A program made the translations under genes and the position numbers. The notes below the pieces were generated by a model. The model did not search any database. It worked only from the letters and a program-made list of their open reading frames with translations, and had not been told where the DNA came from. A DNA stretch of 64,000 bases, from assembly GCA_950097015.1 (NCBI GenBank), contig CATNEN010000039.1, forward strand, positions 2,495,001-2,559,000, written 5' to 3'. The number at the start of each line of letters is the position of its first letter. Position 1 is the first letter of the stretch. This DNA is from Macrostomum hystrix (Eukaryota > Platyhelminthes > Macrostomidae). This document shows, piece by piece, positions 10,134-20,216 of the stretch.

Positions 10134-13100
10134 TCAGTCGTCAGCGCCGGGCTCTGGCAGCGCCCTGCCCACCTCGTTCGGCGACAGCGGCTGCCCTCCG
10201 GCCGCGGCGGCTCTGTCGTCGAATTCCTGCATCGCTGCGTCGAGATCCTCGTAGGCGTCGTTTGAGTCCACAGACGAATCCGTGGCGTCGTCGTCGTCGG
10301 CTTCGCCGCCGTCGTCGAATTTCGGCGCTTTAACGATGCTGGGCGACACCCCCGTCGGTTCGGGCGTGAGCACCAAGGACTGGGTGGTGACGGAGTAGGA
10401 GTGGCCTCCGGCGTTCGATCGGGTGGTGCCGGCCCGCAGAGCTGAGTAGACAGGGTTGCGGAAGCGCTGGTTGTCCGCGGGTGCCAGCAGCAGCGCCGGC
10501 GTGCTCAGGATGTCGAAGCCGTCGGGCATCTGGCGCGGCTCGTACCTGTACGGCTGCTGCTGCGGATCCAGTGGAGACGGCGGCCCACCAGACTCCAGGT
10601 TAGGATCCTCGTGGGTGGCTCTGCTGGTTTCGTTTTGTGGCCGATGCTATTCACAGTGCTTTTAATCTAGGCCACTGTCCTGGCTTAATGCTTTCAGTCA
10701 CTGCCATTCTAAACGAATTCAGTCACTCTAAATTATTTCAGTCACCCTAATCAGTCACTCTAAAGGATTTCAGTCACTCTAAAGGATTTCAGTCACTCTA
10801 AATGGTTTCAGTCACTCTAAAGAATTTCAGTCACTCTAAACTATTTCAGTCACTTAAATCAGTCACTAAAGGATTTCAGTCACTCTAAAGGATTTCAGTC
10901 ACTCTAAACTATTTTAGTCACTTAAATCAGTCACTAAAGGATTTCAGTCACTCTAAACTATTTCAGTCACTTGAATCAGTCACTCTAAAGGATTAGTAAT
11001 AATTAATAGTTGCAGGAGGGCTGCGGGCAATGGAACATCACTTGGTGACACTAGACCCGCTGCCAGCGAGGAGGCAATTCTGCCCATAGATACACAGATA
11101 CCGTACGCAGGCACACGCTCACACGTGTGCACATCTGCTCTGACTTTCTCACCGTCAGGCAGTGTACACTCTCACTGTGCCTTCGAGGTTGGCCCTCAAT
11201 GGCGTAAATTGCACGACAAGCCCCCAGCCTTCTCTGGCAGTCACCCCCTTGTCTTAAAAAATGTAAAATTAGTGTAAAATTATATGCAATATATACAAAT
11301 ATAATGTAATGCCCCCCTATCTCTAAAGGATGTCATTCACCCAAAAGACTCACACTATGATGCTATCCGACCGGTTTCTGGTGAGTCGCACCAACAGCCC
11401 GATCAGCACCGTCAGCAGCAGGCCAAAGCAGACGCTCGGTATGACCCAGTAGACCAGGGCTCTCTGCAGATTGTTCACAGCGAATGGAGGCTTGTCTTGC
11501 CCTCTGTCCCACCCTTTGTCTCACAACCTGTCTCATCCTCTGTCTCACCCTCTGTCTCATCTTCTATCTCATTCTCCGTCTCATCCTGTCTCATCCTCTG
11601 TCTCATTCTCCGTCTCATCCTCTGTCTCATCCTCTATCTCATTCTCCGTCTCATCCTCTGTCTCATCCTCTAACTCATTCTCCGTCTCACCCTCTATCTC
11701 ACCCTCTGTCTCATCCTCTGTCTCACCCTCTGTCTCATCTTCTGTCTCATCCTCTGTCTCACCCTCTGTCTCATCTTCTATCTCATTCTCCGTCTCACCC
11801 TCTATCTCATTCTCTGTCTCACCCTCTGTCTCACCCTCTGTCTCACCCCCTGCCTTACCCTCTGTCTTACCCTCTGTCTCACCCTTTATCTCACCCTCCG
11901 TCTCACCGGCACTTCCACTCGTTCCACGGCAGCCATGGGTACGGACGGCTTCTCTGTGATCGAGCGCATGCAGTCGATGGTGCCTAGCGGGTGTTTTTAA
12001 ACAGGTGCATTTGCCAGATTAAGCCTGGCTTTGCGGTCTCAATTTCATCACGAAATTGCACTGGTCATCACTATCAATAACAAATCTGCCCAAGAATCAA
12101 AATTTGTTCGCCAGCGTTTTCCTACACTCGACAGCGGGCAATCTTGTTTAGAGATCTGGAACTGGATCTGTGGAAAACTGTATCCAGGCATCAGTGCCTG
12201 ACTGCCCAACCCCCCAACCCCCGGACTGTTATGCAACCCCTGGTTTCTGCTAAACACAATATCCGGTGGAATTGAAACGCCACGGGTATATCTGAACTGT
12301 TTACTGAACTGAAAACTTGCTGCATGGAAAGTGGCTCACTACAGGAGATGGACGCCTGGGTGTCACAAACAGCTGCGTGGCGCCGTCCAGCCCCAAAAAG
12401 CTCTACCTCTCTACACTCTCTCACGCCAGGCCTCAATCGCACACTAAGGAGAGTCTCGACTTTTCGGCGCAGTTTTCAGTCACAAACGGCAGTGCCCAGG
12501 TTTATCAATTCATTTGGGTTGTGAAGATGCATGCAACATAATAACAGGAAAATTATCAAGTTACTAAGGGACAAGTCAATCTGATGACCATAGTCATTAA
12601 GAGACCAGTTGATCCAATGACCATAGTCATTAAGAGACCAGTTGATCCAATGACCATAGTCATTAAGAGACCAGTTGATCCAATGACCATAGTCATTAAG
12701 AGACCAGTTGATCCAATGACCATAGTCATTAAGAGACCAGTTGATCCAATGACCATAGTCATTAAGAGACCAGTTGATCCAATGACCATAGTCATTAAGA
12801 GACCAGTTGATCCAATGATCATAGTCATTAAGAGACCAGTTGATCCGATGATCATAGTCATTAAGAGACCAGTTGATCCAATGACCATAGTCATTAAGAG
12901 ACCAGTTGATCCAATGACCATAGTCATTAAGACACCAGTTGATCCAATGACCATAGTCACTAAGAGACCAGTTGATCCAATGACCATAGTCATTAAGAGA
13001 CCAGTTGATCCAATGACCATAGTCACTGTCATTGGCGAACCCGTGAATCAGTCTCAGGGGAGGCGGGCTCACCATCCAGACACGCCAGGCTGCCATCAGG

Positions 13101-16100
13101 CCTGCAGACGCTGACGAGCTTCCTAGCCCGGCAGAACTTGGAGCAGCTGGGACCAAAGTAGAACTTCGAGCAGCTGACTGACACCTGAACTGTCAGGCTG
13201 CAAAGTAGCGGGCGAAATTTCATATAAATTATGGGAGGGCTTTCAAGAAGACTCACCAGCTTCCACTCCTCCCTAGTGGACAGCTACTCTCCCCTGATAA
13301 TCCTGACATCAACAATCACCTGATCCTCCTGTGTGTGAGATGCCACTACTCCCTGATCCTTCAGTGTGTGAGATGCCACTACTCCCTGATCCTTCAGTGT
13401 GTGAGATGCCACTACTCCCTGATCCTTCAGTGTGTGAGATGCCACTACTCCCTGATCCTCCTGTGTGTGAGATGCCACTACTCCCTGATCCTTCAGTGTG
13501 TGAGATGCCACTACTCCCTGATCCTTCAGTGTGTGAGATGCCACTACTCCCTGATCCTCCTGTGTGTGAGATGCCACTACTCCCTGATCCTTCAGTGTGT
13601 GAGATGCCACTACTCCCTGATCCTTCAGTGTGTGAGATGCCACTACTCCCTGATCCTTCAGTGTGTGAGATGCCACTACTCCCTGATCCTTCAGTGTGTG
13701 AGATGCCACTACTCCCTGATCCTCCTGTGTGTGAGATGCCACTACTCCCTGATCCTTCAGTGTGTGAGATGCCACTACTCCCTGATCCTTCAGTGTGTGA
13801 GATGCCACTACTCCCTGATCCTCCTGTGTGTGAGATGCCACTACTCCCTGATCCTCCTGTGTGTGAGATGCCACTACTCCCTGATCCTCCTGTGTGTGAG
13901 ATGCCACTACTCCCTGATCCTCCTGTGTGTGAGATGCCACTACTCCCTGATCCTCCTGTGTGTGAGATGCCACTACTCCCTGATCCTCCTGTGTGTGAGA
14001 TGCCACTACTCCCTGATCCTCCTGTGTGTGAGATGCCACTACTCCCTGATCCTCCTGTGTGTGAGATGCCACTACTCCCTGATCCTCCTGTGTGTGAGAT
14101 GCCACTACTCCCTGATCCTTCAGTGTGTGAGATGCCACTACTCCCTGATCCTCCTGTGTGTGAGATGCCACTACTCCCTGATCCTCCTGTGTGTGAGATG
14201 CCACTACTCCCTGATCCTCCTGTGTGTGAGATGCCACTACTCCCTGATCCTCCTGTGTGTGAGATGCCACTACTCCCTGATCCTCCTGTGTGTGAGATGC
14301 CACTACTCCCTGATCCTTCAGTGTGTGAGATGCCACTACTCCCTGATCCTTCAGTGTGTGAGATGCCACTACTCCCTGATCCTTCAAGCCTGACTGGCCA
14401 TTGTCCTCAGAGCAGTCAGTGACGCACCTGACAAACTTATTCGAAGGCGTGCTGTACAGCCGAAACTTCTTTGGTCCCTCCGCCCCCCTAAGCCGGACCT
14501 CCTGATCGAAATCAGCAATCAGCTGATCGCCTGTCATCTGCGAGTCTTTGACCACCACACGAAGGTAGACCGAGGCCTGTCAAAAAAGCGAGTTTTCTGT
14601 GACGCAATTCAGCTGACGCACTGATGAGACTTGGGCCTCAGTTTACTCACCGGCAGCGAGTTGTTGAAGACGACAGTCTGGTTGAAGAACTCAAACGGTA
14701 GGCTGTTATGGTTCTGCCAAACATCCGTCGTGCTGCTCAATAGGTCGTCACTAGGCAGAAAATAAATTAAGACGAAATAGCTCTTCTTACACACCTGGAT
14801 TAGTATTCTATTACATCTGGATTATCCCTTCTATTACAATGGGGTTTCCCTTCTATTACATCTGGATTAGTCATTCTATTACATCTGGATTAGTCATTCT
14901 ACTACATCTGGATTAGTCATTCTATTGTATCTGGATTAGTCATTCTATTGTATCTGGATTAGTCATTCTATTACACCTGGATTAGTCATTCTATTGTATC
15001 TGGATTAGTCATTCTATTACACCTGGATTAGTCATTCTATTGTATCTGGATTAGTCATTCTATTACACCTGGATTAGTCATTCTATTGTATCTGGATTAG
15101 TCATTCTATTACACCTGGATTAGTCATTCTATTGTATCTGGATTAGTCATTCTATTGTATCTGGATTAGTCATTCTATTATTCCTGGATTATCGCTTCTA
15201 TTACACCTGGATTAGTCATTCTATTGTATCTGGATTAGTCATTCTATTACTCCTGGATTAGTCATTCTATTGTATCTGGATTAGTCATTCTATTACACCT
15301 GGATTAGTCATTCTATTGTATCTGGATTAGTCATTCTATTACACCTGGATTAGTCATTCTATTGTATCTGGATTAGTCATTCTATTACTCCTGGATTATC
15401 GCTTCTATTAAACCTGGATTAGTCATTCTATTGTATCTGGAATAGTCATTCTATTACACCTGGATTAGTCATTCTATTACATCTGGATTAGTCATTCTAT
15501 TACACCTGGATTAGTCATTCTATTAAACCTGGATTAGTCATTCTATTACACCTGGATTAGTCATTCTATTACATCTGGATTAGTCATTCTATTACACCTG
15601 GATTAGTCATTCTATTACATCTGGATTAGTCATTCTATTACACCTGGATTAGTCATTCTATTAAACCTGGATTAGTCATTCTATTACACCTGGATTAGTC
15701 ATTCTATTACATCTGGATTAGTTATTCTATTACACCTGGATTAGTCATTCTATTAAACCTGGATTAGTCATTCTATTACACCTGGATTAGTCATTCTATT
15801 ACATCTGGATTAGTCATTCTATTACACCTGGATTAGTCATTCTATTAAACCTGGATTAGTCATTCTATTACACCTGGATTAGTCATTCTATTACACCTGG
15901 ATTAGTCATTCTATTAAACCTGGATTAGTCATTCTATTAAACCTGGATTAGTCATTCTATTACATCTGGATTAGTCATTCTATTACATCTGGATTAGTCA
16001 TTCTATTAAACCTGGATTAGTCATTCTATTAAACCTGGATTAGTCAGAGGTTGTAGCCTAGTGGTTAGGGCGTCAGACTAACGACTTGAAGGTCGGGGGT

Positions 16101-16911
16101 TCGATTCCCGACTCCACTGAAACAATTTGTGTCCTTTAGCAAGACACTTAACTCTGCATTGCTTCAGTTCACCCAGCTGTTAAATGGGCACCAGCATCAG
16201 CTGGGATAATTGAAGGTGGGTGTGGCATACCCCCAGTCCATGGACTGAACAGCTGTATGTAGCCTTCAGATGCGCCGCGCAATAGCTGCGGCTGTGCTGT
16301 CGGCTGCACATCTGGCCCGATTTGGGCAGGTGTAATCAATTATTATTATTATTACATCTGGGATTAGTCATTCTATTACACCTGGATTAGTCATTCTATT
16401 ACACCTGGATTAGTCATTCTATTACACCTGGATTAGTCATTCTATTAAACCTGGATTAGTCATTCTATTAAACCTGGATTAGTCATTCTATTAAACCTGG
16501 ATTATCCCTTCTATTGCACCTGGATTAGCCTGGATTAGCCTGGCTTAGCCTGGATTAATCCCATACTAGTCAGGGCGCAGCGCTCACCGGTTCCATGTTG
16601 TGCCCAGTTTCACAATAAAGTAAGGATCGCATGCAGTCGTTAGGTCGCAGTTGCGTGCGGTACTGGACAGAATTCCTGTTGGATTAGACAGATTCGCCAA
16701 GGAAACCCTGATAATCCCGCCAGGATTTGACTGCAAAAGATCAAATGACATGGCCAAATAACTGTTTAGATAATTGCTTTCTCAATTCGCGGCTTTAATT
16801 TAAAATCCTCACCCTTTCAGTGATGTCAATGGAGGCTGCAATAGGTGCCGCCATCAAGTGCATCAGAAGCAGCAGGCGGGACAGGCCAAGCTCTGCCAAA
16901 GTAGGCGCCAT
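10134..16911 (-). CDS. DSL-domain transmembrane protein without EGF repeats (Notch-ligand-like)
   Basis: Predicted exons: 16911-16813, 16730-16588, 14750-14651, 14576-14428, 13197-13073, 11983-11907, 11490-11354 and 10620-10134. All have GT-AG sites and all seven junction phases agree; the product is 438 residues. Residues 1-27 form a signal peptide (SRLLLLMHLMAAPIAA). Residues 28-164 resemble the C2/MNNL domain of Delta/Jagged, including CDPYFIVKLGTTW and a C2-like SVYLRVVVKDS. Residues 173-210 form a DSL domain with all six cysteines (CSKFYFGPSCSKFC, then C195, C203, C210); the FGH segment and the final tryptophan are missing. A short linker leads straight to a TM helix (242-265) and a 173-residue cytoplasmic tail with a DDDD-rich acidic stretch. 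Known DSL ligands carry EGF repeats after the DSL domain; none is found here. Missed EGF exons in the repeat-filled introns are the main alternative. Confidence 0.85.
10690..10995. repeat. 19-bp tandem repeat in DSL intron 7
   Basis: Degenerate units of tcagtcactctaaaggattt, about 15 copies, in intron 7 (10621-11353) of the DSL gene, next to a SINE B copy. Confidence 0.85.
11005..11240 (-). mobile_element. SINE family B copy
   Basis: Contains gcaggagggctgcgggcaat, gaggaggcaattctgccc, tcaggcagtgtacactctc and ggttggccctcaa. The same modules occur in inverse orientation at 20650-20880 and in the same orientation at 46330-46640. It lies in intron 7 of the DSL gene; the tRNA-like head is absent or truncated. 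Confidence 0.7.
11500..11906. repeat. donor-like minisatellite filling DSL intron 6
   Basis: Units of 12-24 bp built from ctctgtctcaccctctgtct. On the gene strand this is ggtgagacagagg, so nearly every unit repeats the GTGAG of the real splice donor. The array spans almost the whole intron (11491-11906), which is therefore purine-rich up to its acceptor. Confidence 0.9.
12031..12574. other. unique part of DSL intron 5
   Basis: About 540 bases of non-repetitive sequence between the 33-bp array and exon 6. I searched both strands for an EGF-like cysteine pattern (six cysteines in about 35 codons) with usable splice sites and saw none. Confidence 0.4.
12575..13030. repeat. 33-bp minisatellite, about 14 copies, in DSL intron 5
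   Basis: The unit contains ccatagtcattaagagacc and agttgatccaatga. Copies are nearly identical. The array starts about 45 bases from the donor of the DSL exon. Open frames of 150-226 codons through it are artefacts of the 33-bp period. Confidence 0.95.
13318..14396. repeat. 33-bp minisatellite, about 32 copies, in DSL intron 4
   Basis: The unit contains gagatgccactactccctga, with two subtypes (tccttcagtgt or tcctcctgtgt) distributed in runs. The array occupies most of intron 4 (13198-14427). It is open in the same frame as exon 4, so intron retention would add an 11-residue repeat. Confidence 0.96.
14790..16560. repeat. 23-bp minisatellite, about 65 copies, in DSL intron 2
   Basis: The unit is ggattagtcattctatta plus a variable acacct, acatct, aacct or ttgtatct. 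Variants cluster in alternating runs. The array fills intron 2 (14751-16587) and is interrupted by a full SINE A at 16045-16362. Confidence 0.95.
16045..16362 (+). mobile_element. full-length tRNA-derived SINE (family A)
   Basis: The head is tRNA-like, with box A (tagcctagtggttagggc) and box B (ggtcgggggttcgattccc). A central domain follows (tcctttagcaagacacttaa, then cacccagctgttaaatggg) that resembles conserved metazoan SINE cores. The body contains ccatggactgaacagctgta, and the tail is ATT repeats. It is inserted within the 23-bp array of DSL intron 2. A second, more diverged copy is at 52066-52345. Confidence 0.92.
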
Positions 16912-16916
16912 TCTCG

Positions 16917-17800
16917 CAGGTCAGGTGAGCTGGAGACACCTCGGATCAGCACCGCGGGATTAGAGGCGGCACTGCGGGTCAGGTGAGCTGGAGACACCTC
17001 GGATCAGCACCGCGGGATTAGAGGCGGCACTGCGGGTCAGGTGAGCTGGAGACACCTCGGATCAGCACCGCGGGATTAGAGGCGGCACTGCGGGTCAGGT
17101 GAGCTGGAGACACCTCGGATCAGCACCGCGGGATTAGAGGCGGCACTGCGGGTCAGGTGAGCTGGAGACACCTCGGATCAGCACCGCGGGATTAGAGGCG
17201 GCACTGCGGGTCAGGTGAGCTGGAGACACCTCGGATCAGCACCGCTGGATTAGAGGCGGCACTGCGGGTCAGGTGAGCTGGAGACACCTCGGATCAGCAC
17301 CGCTGGATTAGAGGCGGCACTGCGGGTCAGGTGAGCTGGAGACACCTCGGATCAGCACCGCTGGATTAGAGGCGGCACTGCGGGTCAGGTGAGCTGGAGA
17401 CACCTCGGATCAGCACCGCTGGATTAGAGGCGGCACTGCGGGTCAGATGAGCTGGTGACACCTCGGATCAGCACCGCTGGATTAGAGGCGGCACTGCGGG
17501 TCAGGTGAGCTGGAGACACCTCGGATCAGCACCGCTGGATTAGAGGCGGCACTGCGGGTCAGGTGAGCTGGAGACACCTCGGATCAGCACCGCTGGATTA
17601 GAGGTGGCACTGCGGGTCAGGTGAGCTGGAGACACCTCGGATCAGCACCGCTGGATTAGAGGCGGCACTGCGGGTCAGGTGAGCTGGAGACACCTCGGAT
17701 CAGCACCGCTGGATTAGAGGCGGCACTGCGGGTCAGGTGAGCTGGAGACACCTCGGATCAGCACCGCGGGATTAGAGGCGGCACTGCAGGTCAGGCGGAC
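16917..17800. repeat. 58-bp minisatellite, about 15 copies, in the DSL 5' region
   Basis: The unit contains gggtcaggtgagctggagac, cctcggatcagcaccgc and gattagaggcggcactgc. It starts only about six bases upstream of the DSL start codon (16911), so the 5' UTR or promoter is made of this repeat. Two subtypes (accgcggg, accgctgg) occupy blocks. Each unit contains a CAGGTGAG on the plus strand. Confidence 0.95.
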
Positions 17801-18044
17801 TGTTTTTATATTTGCAGCACGCGCTGTGTGCATCAAGTTTGCAAGCGGAATAGCAGCAGCTTATTTTTGATTGCGTTGTGACTCCGGCGCTCACTTCCGG
17901 TCACGGCATTCAGCAATGAAGCCTGGGCTAATACGGCCTGCCCACCGAACAGCCGAGGGTGGCAAACGAATAAACACCGATGTTGAATACAGGCTCGTTG
18001 CAGATTTCTGTTCTGCACAACAAGGCGAAAAATTAGGGCACGTT
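17801..18044. other. unique spacer between two arrays
   Basis: About 245 bases of mixed composition between the 58-bp and 31-bp arrays. It may contain the promoter of the minus-strand DSL gene, but I see no specific motif. Confidence 0.3.
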
Positions 18045-20030
18045 GAATGACTGGGTCATGGAAAATCAACTGAGTCAAGGACTGGGTCATGGAAAATCAA
18101 CTGAGTCAAGGACTGGGTCATGGGAAATCAACTGAGTCAAGGACTGGGTCATGGGAAATCAACTGAGTCAAGGATTTAGTTATGTAAAAACAACTGGGTC
18201 AAGAACTGGGTCTTGGAAAATCAACTGGGTCAAGGACTGGGTCATGGGAAATCAACTGGGTCAAGGACTGGGTCATGGGAAATCAACTGGGTCAAGGACT
18301 AGGTCATGCGAAATCAACTGGGTCAAGGACTAGGTCATGGGAAATAAACTGGATCAAGGACTGGGTCATGGGAAATCAACTGGGTCAAGGACTGGGTCAT
18401 GGGAAATCAACTGGATCAAGGACTAGGTCATGGTAAATCAACTGGGTCAAGGACTGGGTCATGGGAAATCAACTGGGTCAAGGACTGGGTCATGGGAAAT
18501 CAACTAGGTCAAGGACTAGGTCATGGGAAATCAACTGGGTCAAGGACTGGGTCATGGGAAATCAACTGGGTCAAGGACTGGGTCATGGGAAATCAACTGG
18601 GTCAAGGACTGGGTCATGGGAAATCAACTAGGTCAAGGACTAGGTCATGGGAAATCGACTGGGTCAAGGACTGGGTCATGGGAAATCAACTAGGTCAAGG
18701 ACTAGGTCATGGGAAATCAACTGGGTCAAGGACTGGGTCATGGGAAATCAACTGGGTCAAGGACTGGGTCATGGGAAATCAACTGGGTCAAGGACTAGGT
18801 CATGGGAAATCAACTGGGTCAAGGACTGGGTCATGGGAAATCAACTAGGTCAAGGACTAGGTCATGGGAAATCAACTGGGTCAAGGACTGGGTCATGGGA
18901 AATCAACTGGGTCAAGGACTGGGTCATGGGAAATCAACTGGATCAAGGACTGGGTCATGGGAAATCAACTAGGTCAAGGACTAGGTCATGGGAAATCGAC
19001 TGGGTCAAGGACTGGGTCATGGGAAATCAACTAGGTCAAGGACTAGGTCATGGGAAATCAACTGGGTCAAGGACTGGGTCATGGGAAATCAACTGGGTCA
19101 AGGACTGGGTCATGGGAAATCAACTAGGTCAAGGACTAGGTCATGGGAAATCAACTGGGTCAAGGACTGGGTCATGGGAAATCAACTGGGTCAAGGACTG
19201 GGTCATGGGAAATCAACTGGGTCAAGGACTGGGTCATGGGAAATCAACTGGGTCAAGGACTGGGTCATGGGAAATCAACTAGGTCAAGGACTAGGTCATG
19301 GGAAATCAACTGGGTCAAGGACTGGGTCATGGGAAATCAACTAGGTCAAGGACTAGGTCATGGGAAATCAACTGGGTCAAGGACTGGGTCATGGGAAATC
19401 AACTGGGTCAAGGACTGGGTCATGGGAAATCAACTGGGTCAAGGACTGGGTCATGGGAAATCAACTGGGTCAAGGACTGGGTCATGGGAAATCAACTGGG
19501 TCAAGGACTGGGTCATGGGAAATCAACTGGGTCAAGGACTAGGTCATGGGAAATCAACTGGGTCAAGGACTGGGTCATGGGAAATCAACTAGGTCAAGGA
19601 CTAGGTCATGGGAAATCAACTGGGTCAAGGACTGGGTCATGGGAAATCGACTGGGTCAAGGACTGGGTCATGGGAAATCAACTGGATCAAGGACTGGGTC
19701 ATGGGAAATCAACTAGGTCAAGGACTAGGTCATGGGAAATCGACTGGGTCAAGGACTGGGTCATGGGAAATCAACTAGGTCAAGGACTAGGTCATGGGAA
19801 ATCAACTGGGTCAAGGACTGGGTCATGGGAAATCAACTGGTTCAAGGACTGGGTCATGGGAAATCAACTGGGTCAAGGACTGGGTCATGGGAAATCAACT
19901 AGGTCAAGGACTAGGTCATGGGAAATCAACTGGTTCAAGGACTGGGTCATGGGAAATCAACTGAGTCAAGGACTGGGTCATGGGAAATCAACTGAGTCAA
20001 GGACTGGGTCATGGGAAATCAACTGAGGGA
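18045..20030. repeat. 31-bp minisatellite, about 64 copies
   Basis: The unit contains gggtcatgggaaatcaac and tgggtcaaggact; subtypes alternate in runs (taggtcaaggactaggtc versus tgggtcaaggactgggtc). The period of 31 shifts the frame each unit, so the open frames step along overlapping windows. It lies between the DSL and secreted-protein genes. Two copies recur inverted at 22146-22206. Confidence 0.96.
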
Positions 20031-20145
20031 TCAGGATGACGGGATGACAGCATATGACAAGATTCGAAAATTAACAATCTTTAAATTGCGGAACACACGC
20101 CGCTAAACAACCAATTTGTACTTTTAGTAGTTAAATAGCTTTATA

Positions 20146-20151
20146 TTTATT
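20146..20151 (-). terminator. polyadenylation signal AATAAA for the secreted-protein gene
   Basis: AATAAA on the minus strand about 65 bases beyond the stop codon at 20217, a usual distance for a short 3' UTR. Confidence 0.55.
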
Positions 20152-20216
20152 GGCATATTAGTACACAGATCGGCTTCCGAAGCTGTGCCGTCTAGTTCGC
20201 CCTCCAGTATCCGCGC

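Noticed and set aside
13257-13283. Extra small exon between DSL exons 4 and 5
   Set aside because: It is bounded by usable AG and GTGAGT sites and keeps phase, but the acceptor is weak and joining exon 4 directly to 13197 gives a more family-like sequence (KFVS-LTVQVSVSC).
13320-14396. CRISPR array
   Set aside because: The units are contiguous tandem repeats with no unique spacers, and the setting is an animal intron. The same holds for all other arrays in the window.
16049-16122. Functional tRNA gene
   Set aside because: The tRNA-like part is the head of a SINE, continuing into a conserved core and an ATT tail, and it recurs with the same tail at 52066.
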